From contig JBANSL010000005.1 of assembly GCA_037127255.1 (NCBI GenBank), positions 80,977,160-81,041,159 of the forward strand: a stretch of DNA of 64,000 bases, written 5' to 3'. Below are positions 31,401 to 46,012 of the stretch, piece after piece. Position 1 is the stretch's first letter. Each line of letters begins with the position of its first letter. The translations under genes and the position numbers were made by a program. This DNA is from Persicaria tinctoria (taxonomy: Eukaryota > Streptophyta > Magnoliopsida > Caryophyllales > Polygonaceae). The notes beneath the pieces were generated by a model, which did no database searches, was not told the DNA's origin, and worked only from the letters and a program-made list of their open reading frames with translations.

Positions 31401-33618
31401 TCTATATCTATATCTATATAAACTCTTAATTTAGAAGAGTTTAGGATGATGTGTCAATCTTAGAGGTAATGTAGAAGTTTTAACCAATCATATTTTTTTT
31501 GGCATTTTTTTTTATTTTCTTTAATTCTCTTTTTTTCTTCTTTTTCTTTTAATTCTCTTTTTTCTTTAATTTTACTAACCATCTATATCTATATAAACTC
31601 TTGATTTAGAAGAGTTTAGGATGATGTGTCAATCTTAGAGACAATGTAGGAGTCTTAACCAATCATATTTTTTTGCCATTTTTTTTTATTTTCTTTAATT
31701 CTCTTTTTTTCTTCTTTTTCGTTTAATTATCTTTTTTCTTTAATCTTACTAACCATCTATATTTATATCTATATAAACTCTTAATTTAGAAGAGTTTATG
31801 ATGATGTGTCAATCTTAGAGGCAATGTATGAGTCTTAACCAATCTTTTTTTTTTGCCATTTTTTTATTTTCTTTAATTCTCTTTTTTTTCTTCTTTTTTC
31901 GTTTAATTCTCTTTTTTCTTTTTTCGTTTAATTCTCTTTTTTCTTTAATCTTACTAACCATCTATATATATATATATATATATTTTTTGTACAGTAGGCA
32001 ATAATTAGGACGTCTTTACGCAGAAAGATCATCCTTGATCATCCTTTCGAATGATGGTAGTCAGCTCCCTATTCAAAGGGAAGGTATACAAGTTACATAT
32101 AGAATCACATCTAGTAATAAGATCAGCTGCTGAATTTGCTTCTCTAAAGCAGTGGCAGAAAGTTGCTGACGTGAATGCTGCACGAAGTCTTCCGATCTTC
32201 TCAATAACTCTAAGGATCTCCCATGGAACTTTAGAAGGATCATTGATTGCATTGGCCACCGTAAGGTTGTCTCCTTCAACTATCACTCGCTTCCATCCTC
32301 TAGTGCGGGCTACTTCTAACCCCAAACAAAACGCAAGGGATTCAGCTAAGAGTACTGATCCCTTTGGAACCTGTTGTTGGAAAATTTTCAATTACTTTTC
32401 CATTCCAATCCCTAACTATACCTCCAATATTGCAATCTCCATTATTTTTAACTGATCCATCGACATTTATTTTGTAAACTTCCTTTGGTGGTTTTTTCCA
32501 TTTAATATGTGGACCTTCCCTCCTCCTTTGTACTGGTGCTTCCATATTTTTATCTTCTTTCCAGTCCTTTATGTTGGTTAGGGTTTTCTGTATTATATGG
32601 CAAGCAGAGATATTTTTATCAATGTTGTTTCTATTGTTGTTTTTGAAGATTATGGTATTCTTGGCTTCCCATATATTTTGCCAAATGAAACATAAATCAT
32701 TAAAGTTTGGATTGCTATTCTTTATTTGTTTAACATCTGAAAGAGTTAAATTAACATTCTTATTCCCAATGAGAGATTTATTTGTCTTGACCTCATAAGC
32801 ATTGATCACGGACTTAGCAAACTGGCAGTTTAGGAATAGATGTGTAGTGTCTTCATCTTCTTGGTTGCATAAGCAACATTGGGATGGGACCCTATTATAG
32901 TATTTATTCAACCTTAACTTTGTTGGTAATGCATCAATGGCTATTTTCCAAATAAAGTTACGGATTCTAGGAGGGATGTCAAGCTTCCAAACCCAATCAC
33001 AATTATTAGCATTAGTTGGACTCACAAGATGTGGATTTCGAGCTGAGCTTGATGTAAATCTCCCGTCCTTGTTACTAACCATCTATATAAACTCTTAATT
33101 TAGAAGAGTTTAGGATGATGTGTCAATCTTAGAGGCAATGTAGGAGTCTTAACCAATCATTTTTTTTTTGCCATTTTTTTTATTTTCTTTAATTCTCTTT
33201 TTTTTCTTCTTTTTTCGTTTAATTCTTTTTTTTCTTTAATCTTACTAACCATTGGGCTTAATTCAAAACATTGAATTCAATCTAATATAACTATTGAGCT
33301 TAACTCAAATTTATTTACTAACTATTGAGCTTAATTCAAAACATTGAGTATAACTATTGATTATGACACATCACATTAAAACAATGTTATAATGATATTG
33401 ATATTATTATTACTGGCTAATTTAAAATATCTACATTTTTGTATTATACTTTACATAAGATTTTTAAAAAATAATTTTCTGAGATAATTATAAGATACAT
33501 TTGTTAAAAAGTTTTTTTTTTATGATTTTTATCTCAACATTTATTAATATTTTATAATATTTTTATATATAATATTTTAGTTTTAAAAAAACGCGCCATG
33601 GCGCGGGGATCGTACTAG
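31401..33618 (+). mobile_element. Helitron (non-autonomous) with tandem 5'-end units
   Basis: The 3' end has the Helitron signature: a hairpin CGCGCCATGGCGCG at 33591-33604 then CTAG at 33615-33618 followed by T. The 5' end is of the TCTATATAAACTCTTAATTTAG type; the exact TC is blurred by a TATC microsatellite near 31395-31410. This 5' segment of about 180 bases is repeated three times (31412, 31594, 31777) and a fourth time at 33084, split by a LINE. No Rep-helicase is present. Confidence 0.7.
31968..33071 (-). pseudogene. LINE 3' fragment in the Helitron: zinc-binding and RNase H domains
   Basis: The minus strand reads WVWKLDIPPRIRNFIWK and the zinc-binding CCLCNQEDEDTTHLFLNC, then RNase H from KINVDGSVKNNGDCNIGG. 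A frameshift near 32390 leads to LAESLAFCLGLEVAR and CHCFREANSAADLI. The 3' end TTGCCTACTGTAC precedes a short A-rich tail. TTACTAACCATCTATATA at 31951 and 33072 flanks it and looks like a target duplication, though the same string occurs in each Helitron unit. 5' truncated and broken. Confidence 0.8.
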
Positions 33619-34426
33619 TAATACTTTAAATTAGAAGACTTTGATGACGTGTCATCTTCTTCTTGATTTTAGTTAATTCAACCAATCCCCTATTTTCTAC
33701 TTTTTTTATTTATTTTTTCCTCTCTCCTATATTCAATTATTATTTCCTTTAATGGTTATTTTTATTCTTCCCTTTATCTTTTTAAATCAATACTATTCTT
33801 TCTTTTATTTCCAACTTATCTATATCAATATATCAATCAATATATAATACTAAAACAGAGGCGTGTAAATCTTATGTGGCGGGATCTGGTGTGATTCGCT
33901 CACGTGTCTTTCTATGGTGCAATCTGGCCGGGTTTTTTTGCCACGTCAATTAATGATGATCCAGTAAATTTAAGCCACGTTACACGATAACCCTATCTAT
34001 TTATACGTGTGTCATCCCATGTATCCATTTTAGTTAATGATTAAATTAATTTTTATTATAAATATTCAATCTCATATCTTACAAATCTTATCATTTTATC
34101 TTAAGTTATTTTATAAATATTTTATCTACAAAAAAATCTACAAAACATTTTACGTAGAGTTATTTTATATTAAATGGTTAAAAAATCTATCATTTTACGT
34201 AGAGTTATTTTAGAAATATTTTACCTAAAAAAATCTGCATAATCTTAAAAGGTTAGATAAATTTATATAAAAAAAAGTTAGCTATATTATATATTAAATA
34301 GTTTGTACGTATGTATACAATTTATCCATATGGCATCTATTATATATAATTTAATTACTTTTAAAATTTAAATAAATTATATATTAAATAGTTTGTACGT
34401 ATAAAGATCTAAGAGATTTATATATA
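33619..34426. repeat. Helitron 5'-end-like segments and AT-rich sequence
   Basis: The part 33620-33700 (TAATACTTTAAATTAGAAGA, then GATGACGTGTCA) and 33838-33910 (TCAATATATAATACTAAAAC, then CACGTGTC) both resemble Helitron 5' ends, suggesting serial insertions. A 35-base string with TTAAATAGTTTGTACGTA repeats at 34284 and 34377. No gene seen. Confidence 0.45.
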
Positions 34427-34430
34427 CTAG

Positions 34431-35755
<1,325 letters not shown>

Positions 35756-36902
35756 CCCCTTATTGAGCAACATGAGAACACTTGTAGGCCATTGATTTTG
35801 GAGGATCGGATGGCTGAGATTATTCGACATTATTGATTTAAAAAAAAATGATTTACAATAAAGAAGCTACCACTATGCGCGTGTAAACACCCTCCCCAAC
35901 CCTACTCCTACCCCCACCAGCGACAAAACAAAACATCGAAGAAAGAGAAAGTGGAGAGGGCGATAGCGAAATCCCAAAAACCCGACTAGGGTTCCGATTC
36001 TCCTAGTGAGTTCGACGTCGACGAAAAGGACTCCGATCAGTGGAAGGGGGTTGACCACCGCGACGCTCTTCGGACCGAACAGCCCCGACGGTAGAAGCGG
36101 CGCCGATTTGAAGCTGTTGGAGGAGCGATACTGCTGCGTACCACCGCTGTTGGAGGAACGAGACGCCAATTCGAAGCCACTCTTCTTCCACCTCTGTAGA
36201 TTGGTGTTTTGAAGGAATCGCCGGTATCCACCACCGATTTGAAGCTATTCGATTGCAAAAATGGGTAAGATTTTGACTTGGGTGAACTAATTTTGGTTAT
36301 TTTTGGCTTAAAGGTTAAAATGTTAGGGTGAAATTGGGGGTATTTGGTTGTTGATGATGGATGGCGTTTTTTATTAGGGATTTGGGATGGGGGAATTCGG
36401 TTTTGTTGTTGGTGATTGGGGTTTTGTGTTGAAATTTGATTGGGGATTTTGGGTGCTCGATAAGGGTGGGATGGGTTATTCGGGTATATCACTGTATTAT
36501 GCAATTGCATAATGGTATCTCAATGTAAATGGATATTACTTATACATATGAGAGAATGTCGAATTGAATTAAGGGTATAAACTTGCTCAATTTCCGAATA
36601 AGAGTGCATATTTGTTGGTACGAATTGGGATTTGAGTGTTATGCAGGTAGGTCTCACAATTATTCAACTTTATATGTGTATTTTAAGAAGGGGTAACAAC
36701 AGATTATGCATCGTTATGTGTAGATGGTATTCATTACCGGTTGTCTGAAATAAAAGTTATAACATGTTAAATAGCATTGCAAAATGTAGACATAATATAT
36801 GTATGATATGTTTAACGTACAATTGGTACTGAATTCAAACATTATTCGGTTTTATGGTAAGAATTATTCATCTATAATTGCTAATTTTTTGAAATAATAT
36901 TA

Positions 36903-39900
36903 ATGGTGATACTCACTCTACCTGAAGTTACTAAAGGTAAAGGAAAAGTCATAGCCACAACTAAGGGTGGAAAGAGTTCGGAGTCAGATTCATATTCCGA
37001 TCGATCAACAAGTAAAAGGGTTGTTTACTCGGATGAAAGCGAGGATGAGTTCGTGATTGAGTCAAGGAAGGCTGCGGGCGTGAAGAAGACGAAAACAGAT
37101 CCACCACAAATACATAAGGCAAGGACAAAGAGAACCCAGAACACCACATCAGTGGTTGAAGGTAATTAATGTATTAGAATGTAATAATGAGTATGTAGGA
37201 TTTGTATGATATGTACACATGGCCTAAACGGTGTTTAATTGATGCAGATGACTCGATTGCAACAACTACGGCAGCTCAAGTACCCACTGAACCATCCATA
37301 CCTGAAGCCCCAGAACCTGAAACAACCCATCCGGAAGTGACGAAAAACAGAGGTTGAATACAAGGGGTAAAATGGCAATGTATCAACCATTGGATACCCG
37401 ATCATCCCCAAGTACCTTTGTCGATGCAATGCATCAGTTGAAGCAAAAAGCTGGTAATGAGAGGCAACTTAGAACGCTGGAAGAAATTGGTTTCATCGCA
37501 CTGTTGGATTTGGAGGTGAAGAAGCAACCACTCTCCTTGGCTTCCTGGCTAGTCGACCACTTCAATTCTCATAAGTGCAGCATCGAGTTCGACGACGGGA
37601 GAAGCATAGAACTAACAGATGTCGATGTACATAGGTGCTTCGGAATTCCTCTTGGGGGTAAGCTAGTGGTGATAAAGGGATAAAATGAAAATAGAGATGT
37701 TCTAGATGTATGGAGGTCACAATTCTGAGACCTGCCCAAGTGGGTAATGCAATGCTGAGTGAGGTTGATGGCGGTCTGCGGTTCGTACAAAATTTCATGG
37801 TTTTGTTCGATAGTACGATAGGCAGCAGCCAACAGAGTGGCGGAGTGACGCAACGTTTAGTCAGGGGAATGGACAGCGTTGACTCAGTGGAGGGGGTTAA
37901 TTGGAGTCAGCTTGTGCTCACGAGTTTGGTGAAGGCGAAATTGAAGTTTGGATCAGAGAGAAAGGGGTTCTTCGAAGGGTCATCTCTATTCTTAGTGGTA
38001 TGTATCCATTGTACTACTGCGTTCTATTATGGAAAGTATAAGTTATTACATTCTAACCAAGTATTCATTTGTGAAAATCCCAGCTCTTGTACGTCGACAG
38101 GGTAGTCAATCAAGGAGAAAGAAACGTGCCTAGACTCATACCAGTTTTGAAAGGCTGGACGGACACTTTATTGTCCATGAGGGAGAAAAATGAAATGGCA
38201 AGTGGGGGATTCGGTAAAGGCCGAATAGATCCACCATTGGAAGTGCAAGCAATTGAGAGTTCGGGTGCTAGAAACGAGGTATGAAAAGTTGTTATCAATT
38301 AGTATATGGAACGGATCAATTGGTCTTTATATGTCATGACGATGTAAGATTTGAGATTTATGCCTATATACCAACATTATGCAACTGTATATTGGTACCG
38401 TATTCGGGGGTAAGATGATATTATGCATATGTATTGGTATACTAATCAGTACCGGTTGTTTGAAATCATAGGGTTTCGGTACGTAATAAACTATTATTCG
38501 TTGGTAACTGTGATATTTATGTATTTATTTTGAATTGCAGGTACATTACGAGGGGTTGATCAATGTCGCGCTGGAATTGAGCTTAAAGATGAAGGAGTTT
38601 GTGGATATGATGATGAACATTCCAGATGATGTGAGATCAGAACCCTCAATACAAGCTTGCTATGAGTTAGGGCACTCCATTCTTGGGAGGGGTTATCCAG
38701 ATGAGACGGGGTTAGATGGGATATCACCAACCCCGGTAACAAGTTCTTTGTCACAAGAGACACAATCTTTCTTCAATGATCCAAAGTTCTTGAGAACTAT
38801 GCAACAGATCGACGATGCACTGAAAGCAAGGGCTGAACTAGTAGCAGAAAGGAACAAAAGACCAACATTTAATCTAGGTGTTCCTGGATGTGAGCTGGGG
38901 GTGAAGGATCCGGTTGTTGTTGTACTTGACCAACTGAGGAGCGAGCATATGGATGAGGAAATTGATGGCTCACACATTCATGCGACTGAGGTACGCACTG
39001 TAATATTTCCCAACATGATATTATTTTTGTTACCAATTGAAATGTAATATTTTTTTGATGAGGTAATAAATACATCTTACTTGTGAATGCAAGGTGAAGA
39101 GAGACATGCTAATTTGGAGGTAACCAAGTCTGCAGCCCCATCGAATAAGGTATTACATTTCAAAATACGAATATGATGTATTTATCACCTAAACAAAAAG
39201 ATACTAATACATATGCATAATATCATCTTACCCCCGAATACGGGACCCATATACAGTTGCATAATGTTCGTATAGTCAGACATAAATCACACATCCTACT
39301 TGTGAATGTAGGGTGGAGAAAGACATGCTAATTTGGAGGTAACCAAGTCTACAGCCCCATCTAATAAGGTACTCAATCCATCCTACATAGTGTACGAACG
39401 GAAAAATAACACATATTGAATATATCAAATTAAATAAGGTTGTGGTTAAGCAATTTCGCAGGGTAAAGAAATCCAATTTACAATTGAGTCTGAAATGCCA
39501 CCCCCCAAAACACGGAGAGGTCTGAATCCTCCAACCAATAAGGTAATTTAGATTGTCATTTTCGGAAATATATAAAAAACTGCATTATTCATGAACAAAC
39601 AAACAATTATTCATTTATATTGCGCTGTTGCCTTTAGGGGAAGGAAGTGGTAAGATGTGATATGTCTGTTAGATTGATTCCACATACATCAATGGATAAG
39701 GTGAGTATATGTGATGATTATAAGAAGTGAACTGGTGAATATATATTGGGTGATAACACTTTGTATATGGACGAAGAATCTTATGATGATTCGATAGGGA
39801 AAAGCAGTACAGACTACAACTGAAGGGGTCGACATCACACCTCGTCCACGGCGAGGGATTAAACCTTCACTCACGGAGATCAGCCCATACATTTGCAGGC

Positions 39901-41349
39901 ATATTGACCCCGATCAAAAGAACACAAAAGAGCAGACAATGATGGTTAACGTACTAAAGGAACTAAAACATGAGTGAGAAACTTCAGTTTGAAAATCATT
40001 TAGAAGTTATAGTTAACTACACATAAATGTATATTTGAATTTTGTGTGATTTTGTCTGACTATTGCACAGGATAATCTTGTTCACTCATTCCAAGGGAGT
40101 AGGAACTGTGTGGGTCGACTTTACGCTGAACAACGAACACATGATGGCGCTGCTGGAGGACAACATACCAATGAAGGTGATAGACGCGTGGGCATTGATT
40201 TTGAATCATGGAGAGTCAAAGCGAAGTCCCAATTCACCGTATGTATACTTCGTGCCTCCAAGTGTAATGGTAAACTACTTCATAATAAATACGTTTTAAT
40301 TATGATATTTTATTTTCCATATCAAACTCATAGTTAATCTCTAAGATTTAATTAAAATTGTAGTACGGTACCGTCATAGCCATACCACCAGGTGAGGATG
40401 TGGATGAAGACTTGTCAATTAAGTTTACAATGAAATTCTACGCGGGGGTTGCTAACGGTGAATTGAAAGTTTGCGAGCTGGATATGGTATGTGTATAGAA
40501 AAGCATAAAAACATATGATATATATACAAATATTCGATCAACAATCAGTGGGGATGTGGTATACTCGTATATGTATATTTGATACTCATTCCGTTTAACA
40601 CGCAGATAATGTTCCCAATATATGACAAAGGGGAATTCTATGTGATATGCTTCCATCTCAAAAGAGGTACTGCAGAGATACTAGACTCCTCGAAGGCAAG
40701 AGAAGCGGACTATGATAGAAGCTATCTACATGTGTTCTTGAGGCTGGTAAATATGTAGATTAAGTAAATTTCCATTACGTGTCGTGAACATGATTTATAT
40801 AATATATTTATATGAATAATCTGCTATAATATATAATCTTTGTAACGAACACATTGGTGATCGATGCAGCGCAAAATGTTAGCGTATGTATTACGCGAAG
40901 ACCATAATGGGGCACCACTAGCAAAAAAAATCAGCAAAGTGAATTGCCCAAAGGTTTTAAAGTTGGAGTGGATGTTGAAACAGGGAGGAAAGGATTTGGG
41001 GATATATGCGATGAGACATATGGAGACATACAAGGGGGACGTGTCCTGGAAATGCGGGTTCAAAGGTGGAAGTCGGAAGAACATGAACTCACTACGATTG
41101 AAGTATTTACATTGCTTGTTGACTTCACCCATGAATGATGAGAAAGACAGGGTCCTCAGTGCATTCCCAAAGGGAGCAACGTACATCAACTACAAGACCA
41201 TTATAGGGGATGACCCAGGCACGAGATCGAAAATATTGCCTGATAAGGATCTTGATGTCTTTTGTGTTGTTCGGCTACACGATATTATAAGTGCATTTTG
41301 TGTTTTGTCGTTTATTCCCAAGAACATCCAGCAGGAACTTGGACGGTAG
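36903..41349 (+). pseudogene. ULP1-like (C48) protease gene of the MULE, decayed
   Basis: A multi-exon gene. Lys/Ser-rich N-terminal exons (36903-37161, 37248 on) are followed by the helical domain typical of plant MULE ULP-like proteins (LEEIGFIALLDLEVKKQPLS; NWSQLVLTSLVKAK; LYVDRVV at about 38091). The protease part spans 40365-41349. It keeps the ILDSS aspartate (about 40683) and YAMRHMETYKG, but the histidine position reads KGEFYVI and the cysteine position reads KDLGIYA, so His and Cys are both absent. Breaks elsewhere are a frameshift near 37355, a TAA at 37681-37683 and a frameshift near 37735. Splice signals are plausible (GTATGTG at 40486, GTAAATA at 40748). SUMO or deSUMOylation activity is not expected. 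Confidence 0.7.
39075..39545 (+). repeat. Tandemly duplicated small exon in the ULP-like gene
   Basis: GAAGAGAGACATGCTAATTT at about 39095 and GGAGAAAGACATGCTAATTT at about 39313 begin near-identical segments of about 55 bases. Each ends AATAAG before GTA(C/T)T, a possible donor. A third, weaker unit ends AATAAG-GTAATT at 39542. Period is about 217 bases. Confidence 0.6.
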
Positions 41350-42321
41350 TATTAAGAACTTTTTATGTGTGGTTGATTTAAGTTAGGGGACCTTCATGGA
41401 ATGTGTGGTAGACTTAAGTTAGGGGAACTTGCAATTCCTTGTTTTCGATCGACTTGCTAAGTCTGGTCATGGAAGGATATATAAATATTAAGCTTTTTAA
41501 TCATTTTGATATTGCGTAAGTAACGTATGGATACTTGATCGAATTTGCTATTTATGGTGTTACCAATGAATAATCCAGCCATACAATTGCATAATTTTTG
41601 GATACAGTCGTATAACCCAAAAGGAGTAATCCAGTAATCCCGGTGAATAATAATGTGATATACCCGAATGAAATGGGGGTATATATGAATAATCCTTTCA
41701 TGAATCTGAATAGTGATTCAAAGCAGTATTCACTGAACCGGTAAATATGAAGGTTTGAATCATTGTGATAGTGCGTAAGTTACGGTCGGAAACAATGTCT
41801 TGCTTAAGTAACAAATGGATACTTGGTATGATTTGCTCTATCTGGTGTTATCTATGAATAATCCAATGATACAGTTGAATAATGTATGGATACAGTCGTA
41901 TAACCCACAATGGATTAATCCATTCATCCCGGTGAATAATATTGCCATATACCCCAATAAACTGAGGGTATATCCGAATATTCCTTTCATGTATCTGAAT
42001 AATATTTCGAAACAGCTGAAACTTAAACGGTAAATAATATTCCAGTCAATATTACAGTTTTATATCCGAATAATCATTTGATATATCTGAATAAAATTTG
42101 AAAGCCGAATCATAAATTAATATGAAATAAGGTTAAATACCAACTAATAAAATATAACTAGAAGCAATGTTAATTCATAAAAAGGGTAATATAGTTCCAA
42201 AAGCAGTCAACTACTATCCAGCATTCAAAACACCCTAAAACAACCAACATATTGAGCCTGTCTAATTTGAAATGAAACAAATTATTATAAATAGATAAAC
42301 CAACATAAAACAGTTGGGCAG
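41350..42321. other. Spacer between the convergent MULE genes
   Basis: AT-rich with repeated tracts such as GGATACAGTCGTATAACCCA (41602 and 41889) and GGTGAATAAT (41642 and 41931), giving an internal duplication of about 290 bases. It is presumably the 3' ends of both genes. No coding signal. Confidence 0.5.
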
Positions 42322-45300
42322 TCACTCATCATCGGAGTCTTCCTCGGTTGTCGAATCTTCTATAAATTCATCTTCTTCAACTTCGACTATCTCCTTCCCC
42401 TTCCCCTTGCCGGGCAGTTTGACCTTGCAATTCCTCTTATCATGGTAAGCCATATTCCCACATTTACCACACTTCCTCAAGGTCGACTTAGAAGTCTTAT
42501 CAGTCGCTTTCTCCAGTGCACCCTTCAATCGGTGTCCTTTGTTCTTCGCTTGTGGTGGGGGTTCAACAGTTACTACGTCGGGAGGCTTGACCCCAACATA
42601 TGCAGCTTTGTCGGGTACAACAGATCCAGATTCAGAGAGCTTCTCCATGTAATGTGGCTTCCTGGCCTCAAGCATTTGGAGAAAATCCTTTATGAGATCT
42701 GTATCATCCTCGACAAGCCCAACAGTAGAGTATATGCTACCCCACAGCTTGTTGACCAGCAGCTTTCTTGCCTCCATCGCGGCTGATTGTTTGAGTACTT
42801 CATCCCCAACAAACACACTTGCCAATGCTCTGGCTTGTTTTGTCCACCTTGCTTTCACCATCGCATCCGGTATGGTTTTAAAACCCATGAACTTGTATGT
42901 TGCGAAAACATGTTCGCAAGGGATACCAATACGGTGGAAGGTATTGCATCTACAAGTGGAAATTTGGCTTACCACATCATATGCTACTTCAAAAGTACCA
43001 ACATCATCCTCCTTCACCATGTGTGTTTTCCCAGCTCCAGCAACTACCTCACTGATGACATTGCAATAGGTTACCGACTCAGAAATCTCTTTCTGGACCT
43101 TATCAAACACCTTCAACGTATACACAGAAGCTGCGTGTCTCTCAATTCGCAGACGCGTCTCATACCTTAGAACAAAAGTATCGGTCTCCATTTCCAGCTT
43201 AGCTTGAGCATGCCTCTGAGCATCCATAGCACCGTCGAAATGCATCATCAATTCTACAAGGCTAAAATGTCTGCTAGAATAGCGACCGAAGAAACTGTTT
43301 GCCGACTCAGATATGGAAGTTGTTCGGATCAACCCGCCCATCGGTACTTCTCTGAAGTAAGCTGGGATCCAATTGGATCTCAACTTATACATAAGGGTAA
43401 GCCAACTGTTTTCCTCTAGAGAGAACTCCTTTATCATTGCATTCCACATCTGCTCGAATTCATCAACTGTTATCTCGTAGCTCCACACACATTTGTTGAT
43501 CTGCATCCGAAACTCCTTAATACGACAAATCTCTTTTGGTACCTGTTTATTATAAATCAAACTTCATAACATCAGATACGACGTCATAAATTTATTTACA
43601 CACGTAAATCAACTATAGTATAAAATTTTCGGAATATTGGCTGCGAACTGATACTATATAATAATACATAGATAGGATCACATAATTTAGCGATACCATC
43701 GAATAACCAACATTCGATTTGTACGATGCCTACACCAAAATTTGAAAGTTTTGGTCAGACTAAGTAAAACAACTGGAAAATACGGTTATAAATACTATGT
43801 TAAGAAGATCATAAGTGAACTTGAAGATTATGAAATGTACACAATTGTATATACTTGCATACGGTTGAATAAGTAGCTAGTAAGCCTGAATAATATCTCG
43901 TAAAAACATGTGATGTTACTGCATAATCATCTACCTAATATATTGACAGTTGAAACAGCATGTTCATTACAAATGGTTTGTAAAAAATATATAGCAGGTG
44001 TTAAATTTTACCTCCTTCGGAACCTTCATCATGATATGCCACATACAAAAACGATGACGCGTGTTCGGAAACACAACGGGTATGACCTCCCTCAATGATG
44101 GATCTTGATCCGTTACAATCACCATCGGATCCTTGCACATTGCTGATTGGAACTTCTCGAGAAGCCACTTGTATGAGGGCTTGTCCTCGTGCAATAACAA
44201 TCCAGCCCCAAATGTGACTGATTTTCGGTTATTGTCCAAACCGGTAAATGGTGCAAAAACCATACTATACCTATACCATACACAACCATATCGTTACATA
44301 ATGATAACCAACAAATGTCAATAGTGAAAATGAACATCATTATACCGCTAGGGGAGAGGGTATTCACTTACTTGTTTGTTCGATACGTTGCGTCGAATGA
44401 CACGACATCACCAAATGCAGCGTAATTTGCCCTCGCGATGGGATCGCACCAGAATAACATAACAAGCTGATTTTTCTCATTTACAGCATGTTCAAAGAAG
44501 AATGCAGATGATGCTTCTTTCTTGAGCATGAACCGATCGATAATCATTTGCGCATCAGCTCCTGATATATACGCCATCACATCACGCTTGAAATTCTTCA
44601 AATCTTGAATCATTTGCCCTCCATGGATAGATCCCTGCCTTGCTTCCTTCATTAGCCGATGGGTCATAGCCGGACCCAAATTTGCCTTTGCACAATTAAT
44701 CATGAAACGTTGGTGGCCGAAATCTAACTTTCGATGAGCCTTTAGAAACTGATTAGATCCCTCTTGCAACAAGGTGTGGTTATGACGATCCTCTATACCG
44801 GTTATTTCATAACCATCCAACCCTTTAAACTTTAGATATATATGAGCAGTGCATCCAACCCGGCTAGATAGTCGTTTACGTTTTCCTTTGGCGTTTTTTG
44901 ATTCACAATATCCTTGCCTATTGCACCACATGTAACGATGCATATAACTCCCATCAACCACCCGTGATGCACCCTTTTTAGTGTCAAACTCAACTATGGC
45001 ACCATACTTTCGGTAAAACGCAATCCACGCCTCAACAGTTGGAAATCGCTTCCCAAGCGATGGTGATACTGATTCGTCACAAGTAGGCAACCAATATCTT
45101 GTTTTGTTCGAAGACTGTGATTGCTCAACTCCGACATGCAACTCGTCAACTGTTGCTTGCTCAAACAAAAACTCCATAGCATCTACCTCGTCCTTCGCAT
45201 CAACATCCCAATCGCGTCCATTTTCAAAATCTATATCAATCACATAAACAAACTGTAATTGCAACTTCGTACACAACACATATTGAATAAAAATATGAAA

Positions 45301-45579
45301 ACCGACATTGAAAAACCATTTTATACAAATGAATAACGCGCAGTAATAATCGAATAAAAACCCAATCTCAATAACTCATCAGAAACAACCTATACTAATT
45401 GAAATCAAACACAACATAATTGATTATTGCCCTATAACAACTATTACCTCATTTGACTCGATTCCTTGTACTCGGATAAACTATTCTTGAAATGAACCCT
45501 CCTTGGTCGTACACCTCGAACACAAACGAGACTACATAAGTAGAAACGAAACTAATTAAATGACAATACCTGCATCCAT
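42322..45579 (-). CDS. MULE transposase, FAR1/MuDR type, four exons, apparently intact
   Basis: Proposed exons on the minus strand are 45579-45570, 45230-44372, 44270-44012 and 43542-42322. All have GT-AG borders, and they join to a single open frame of 782 codons. Order: FAR1-type zinc DNA-binding domain (WIAFYRKYGAIVEF, CNRQGYCE, HNH near DRHNH), then the MULE catalytic core with first Asp in SFDATYRTNKY, second Asp in VTDQDPSLRE and Glu in SISESANSFFGRY. A SWIM finger CRCNTFHRIGIPCEHVF and a zinc knuckle CGKCGNMAYHDKRNC (one residue longer than usual) follow, with an acidic tail. It catalyses cut-and-paste movement of the element. Exon 1 is only ten bases (ATGGATGCAG). No stop or frameshift is seen, so it may be active or recently so. 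Confidence 0.82.
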
Positions 45580-46012
45580 TGAATTGCACTGCACTCTTTC
45601 CCAACCGTAGATGAAAAAAACGTCGCACTACTCTTCCTCTACTCAACGAACGACCAAGATCGGAATTTTGTTCAAAATTCTGAAACTCCAATTGCAATAA
45701 CGTAGTGCCTAGTTTTTAGGAAATTTTGGATTACAATATCTTTCCAAATCAAATTATGCTATCAATTAGGGTTTAATTTTGATTTAAAAAAATTTGAAAC
45801 GTGTACCACTTTCCAGAAAATGGATCTCAACTTGCATCCATGTGAAACACGCGCCCGTGAGGAGAGAGTGAAGCAATTTCAGCGAGTGGGACCCACCGTT
45901 TTTTTATATAAAAAAAGGAAAAAAGTGGAATTTTCTTGGCCATCCATTTTTATAGATCAACGCTCATGATTTGTTCTCATGTTACTCAATAAGGCTTGTT
46001 CTCATATGATCT

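Noticed and set aside
42322..45579. A domesticated FAR1/FHY3 light-signalling gene
   Set aside because: It lies between matching MULE terminal repeats with a convergent ULP-like gene, so a mobile-element transposase is the simpler reading.
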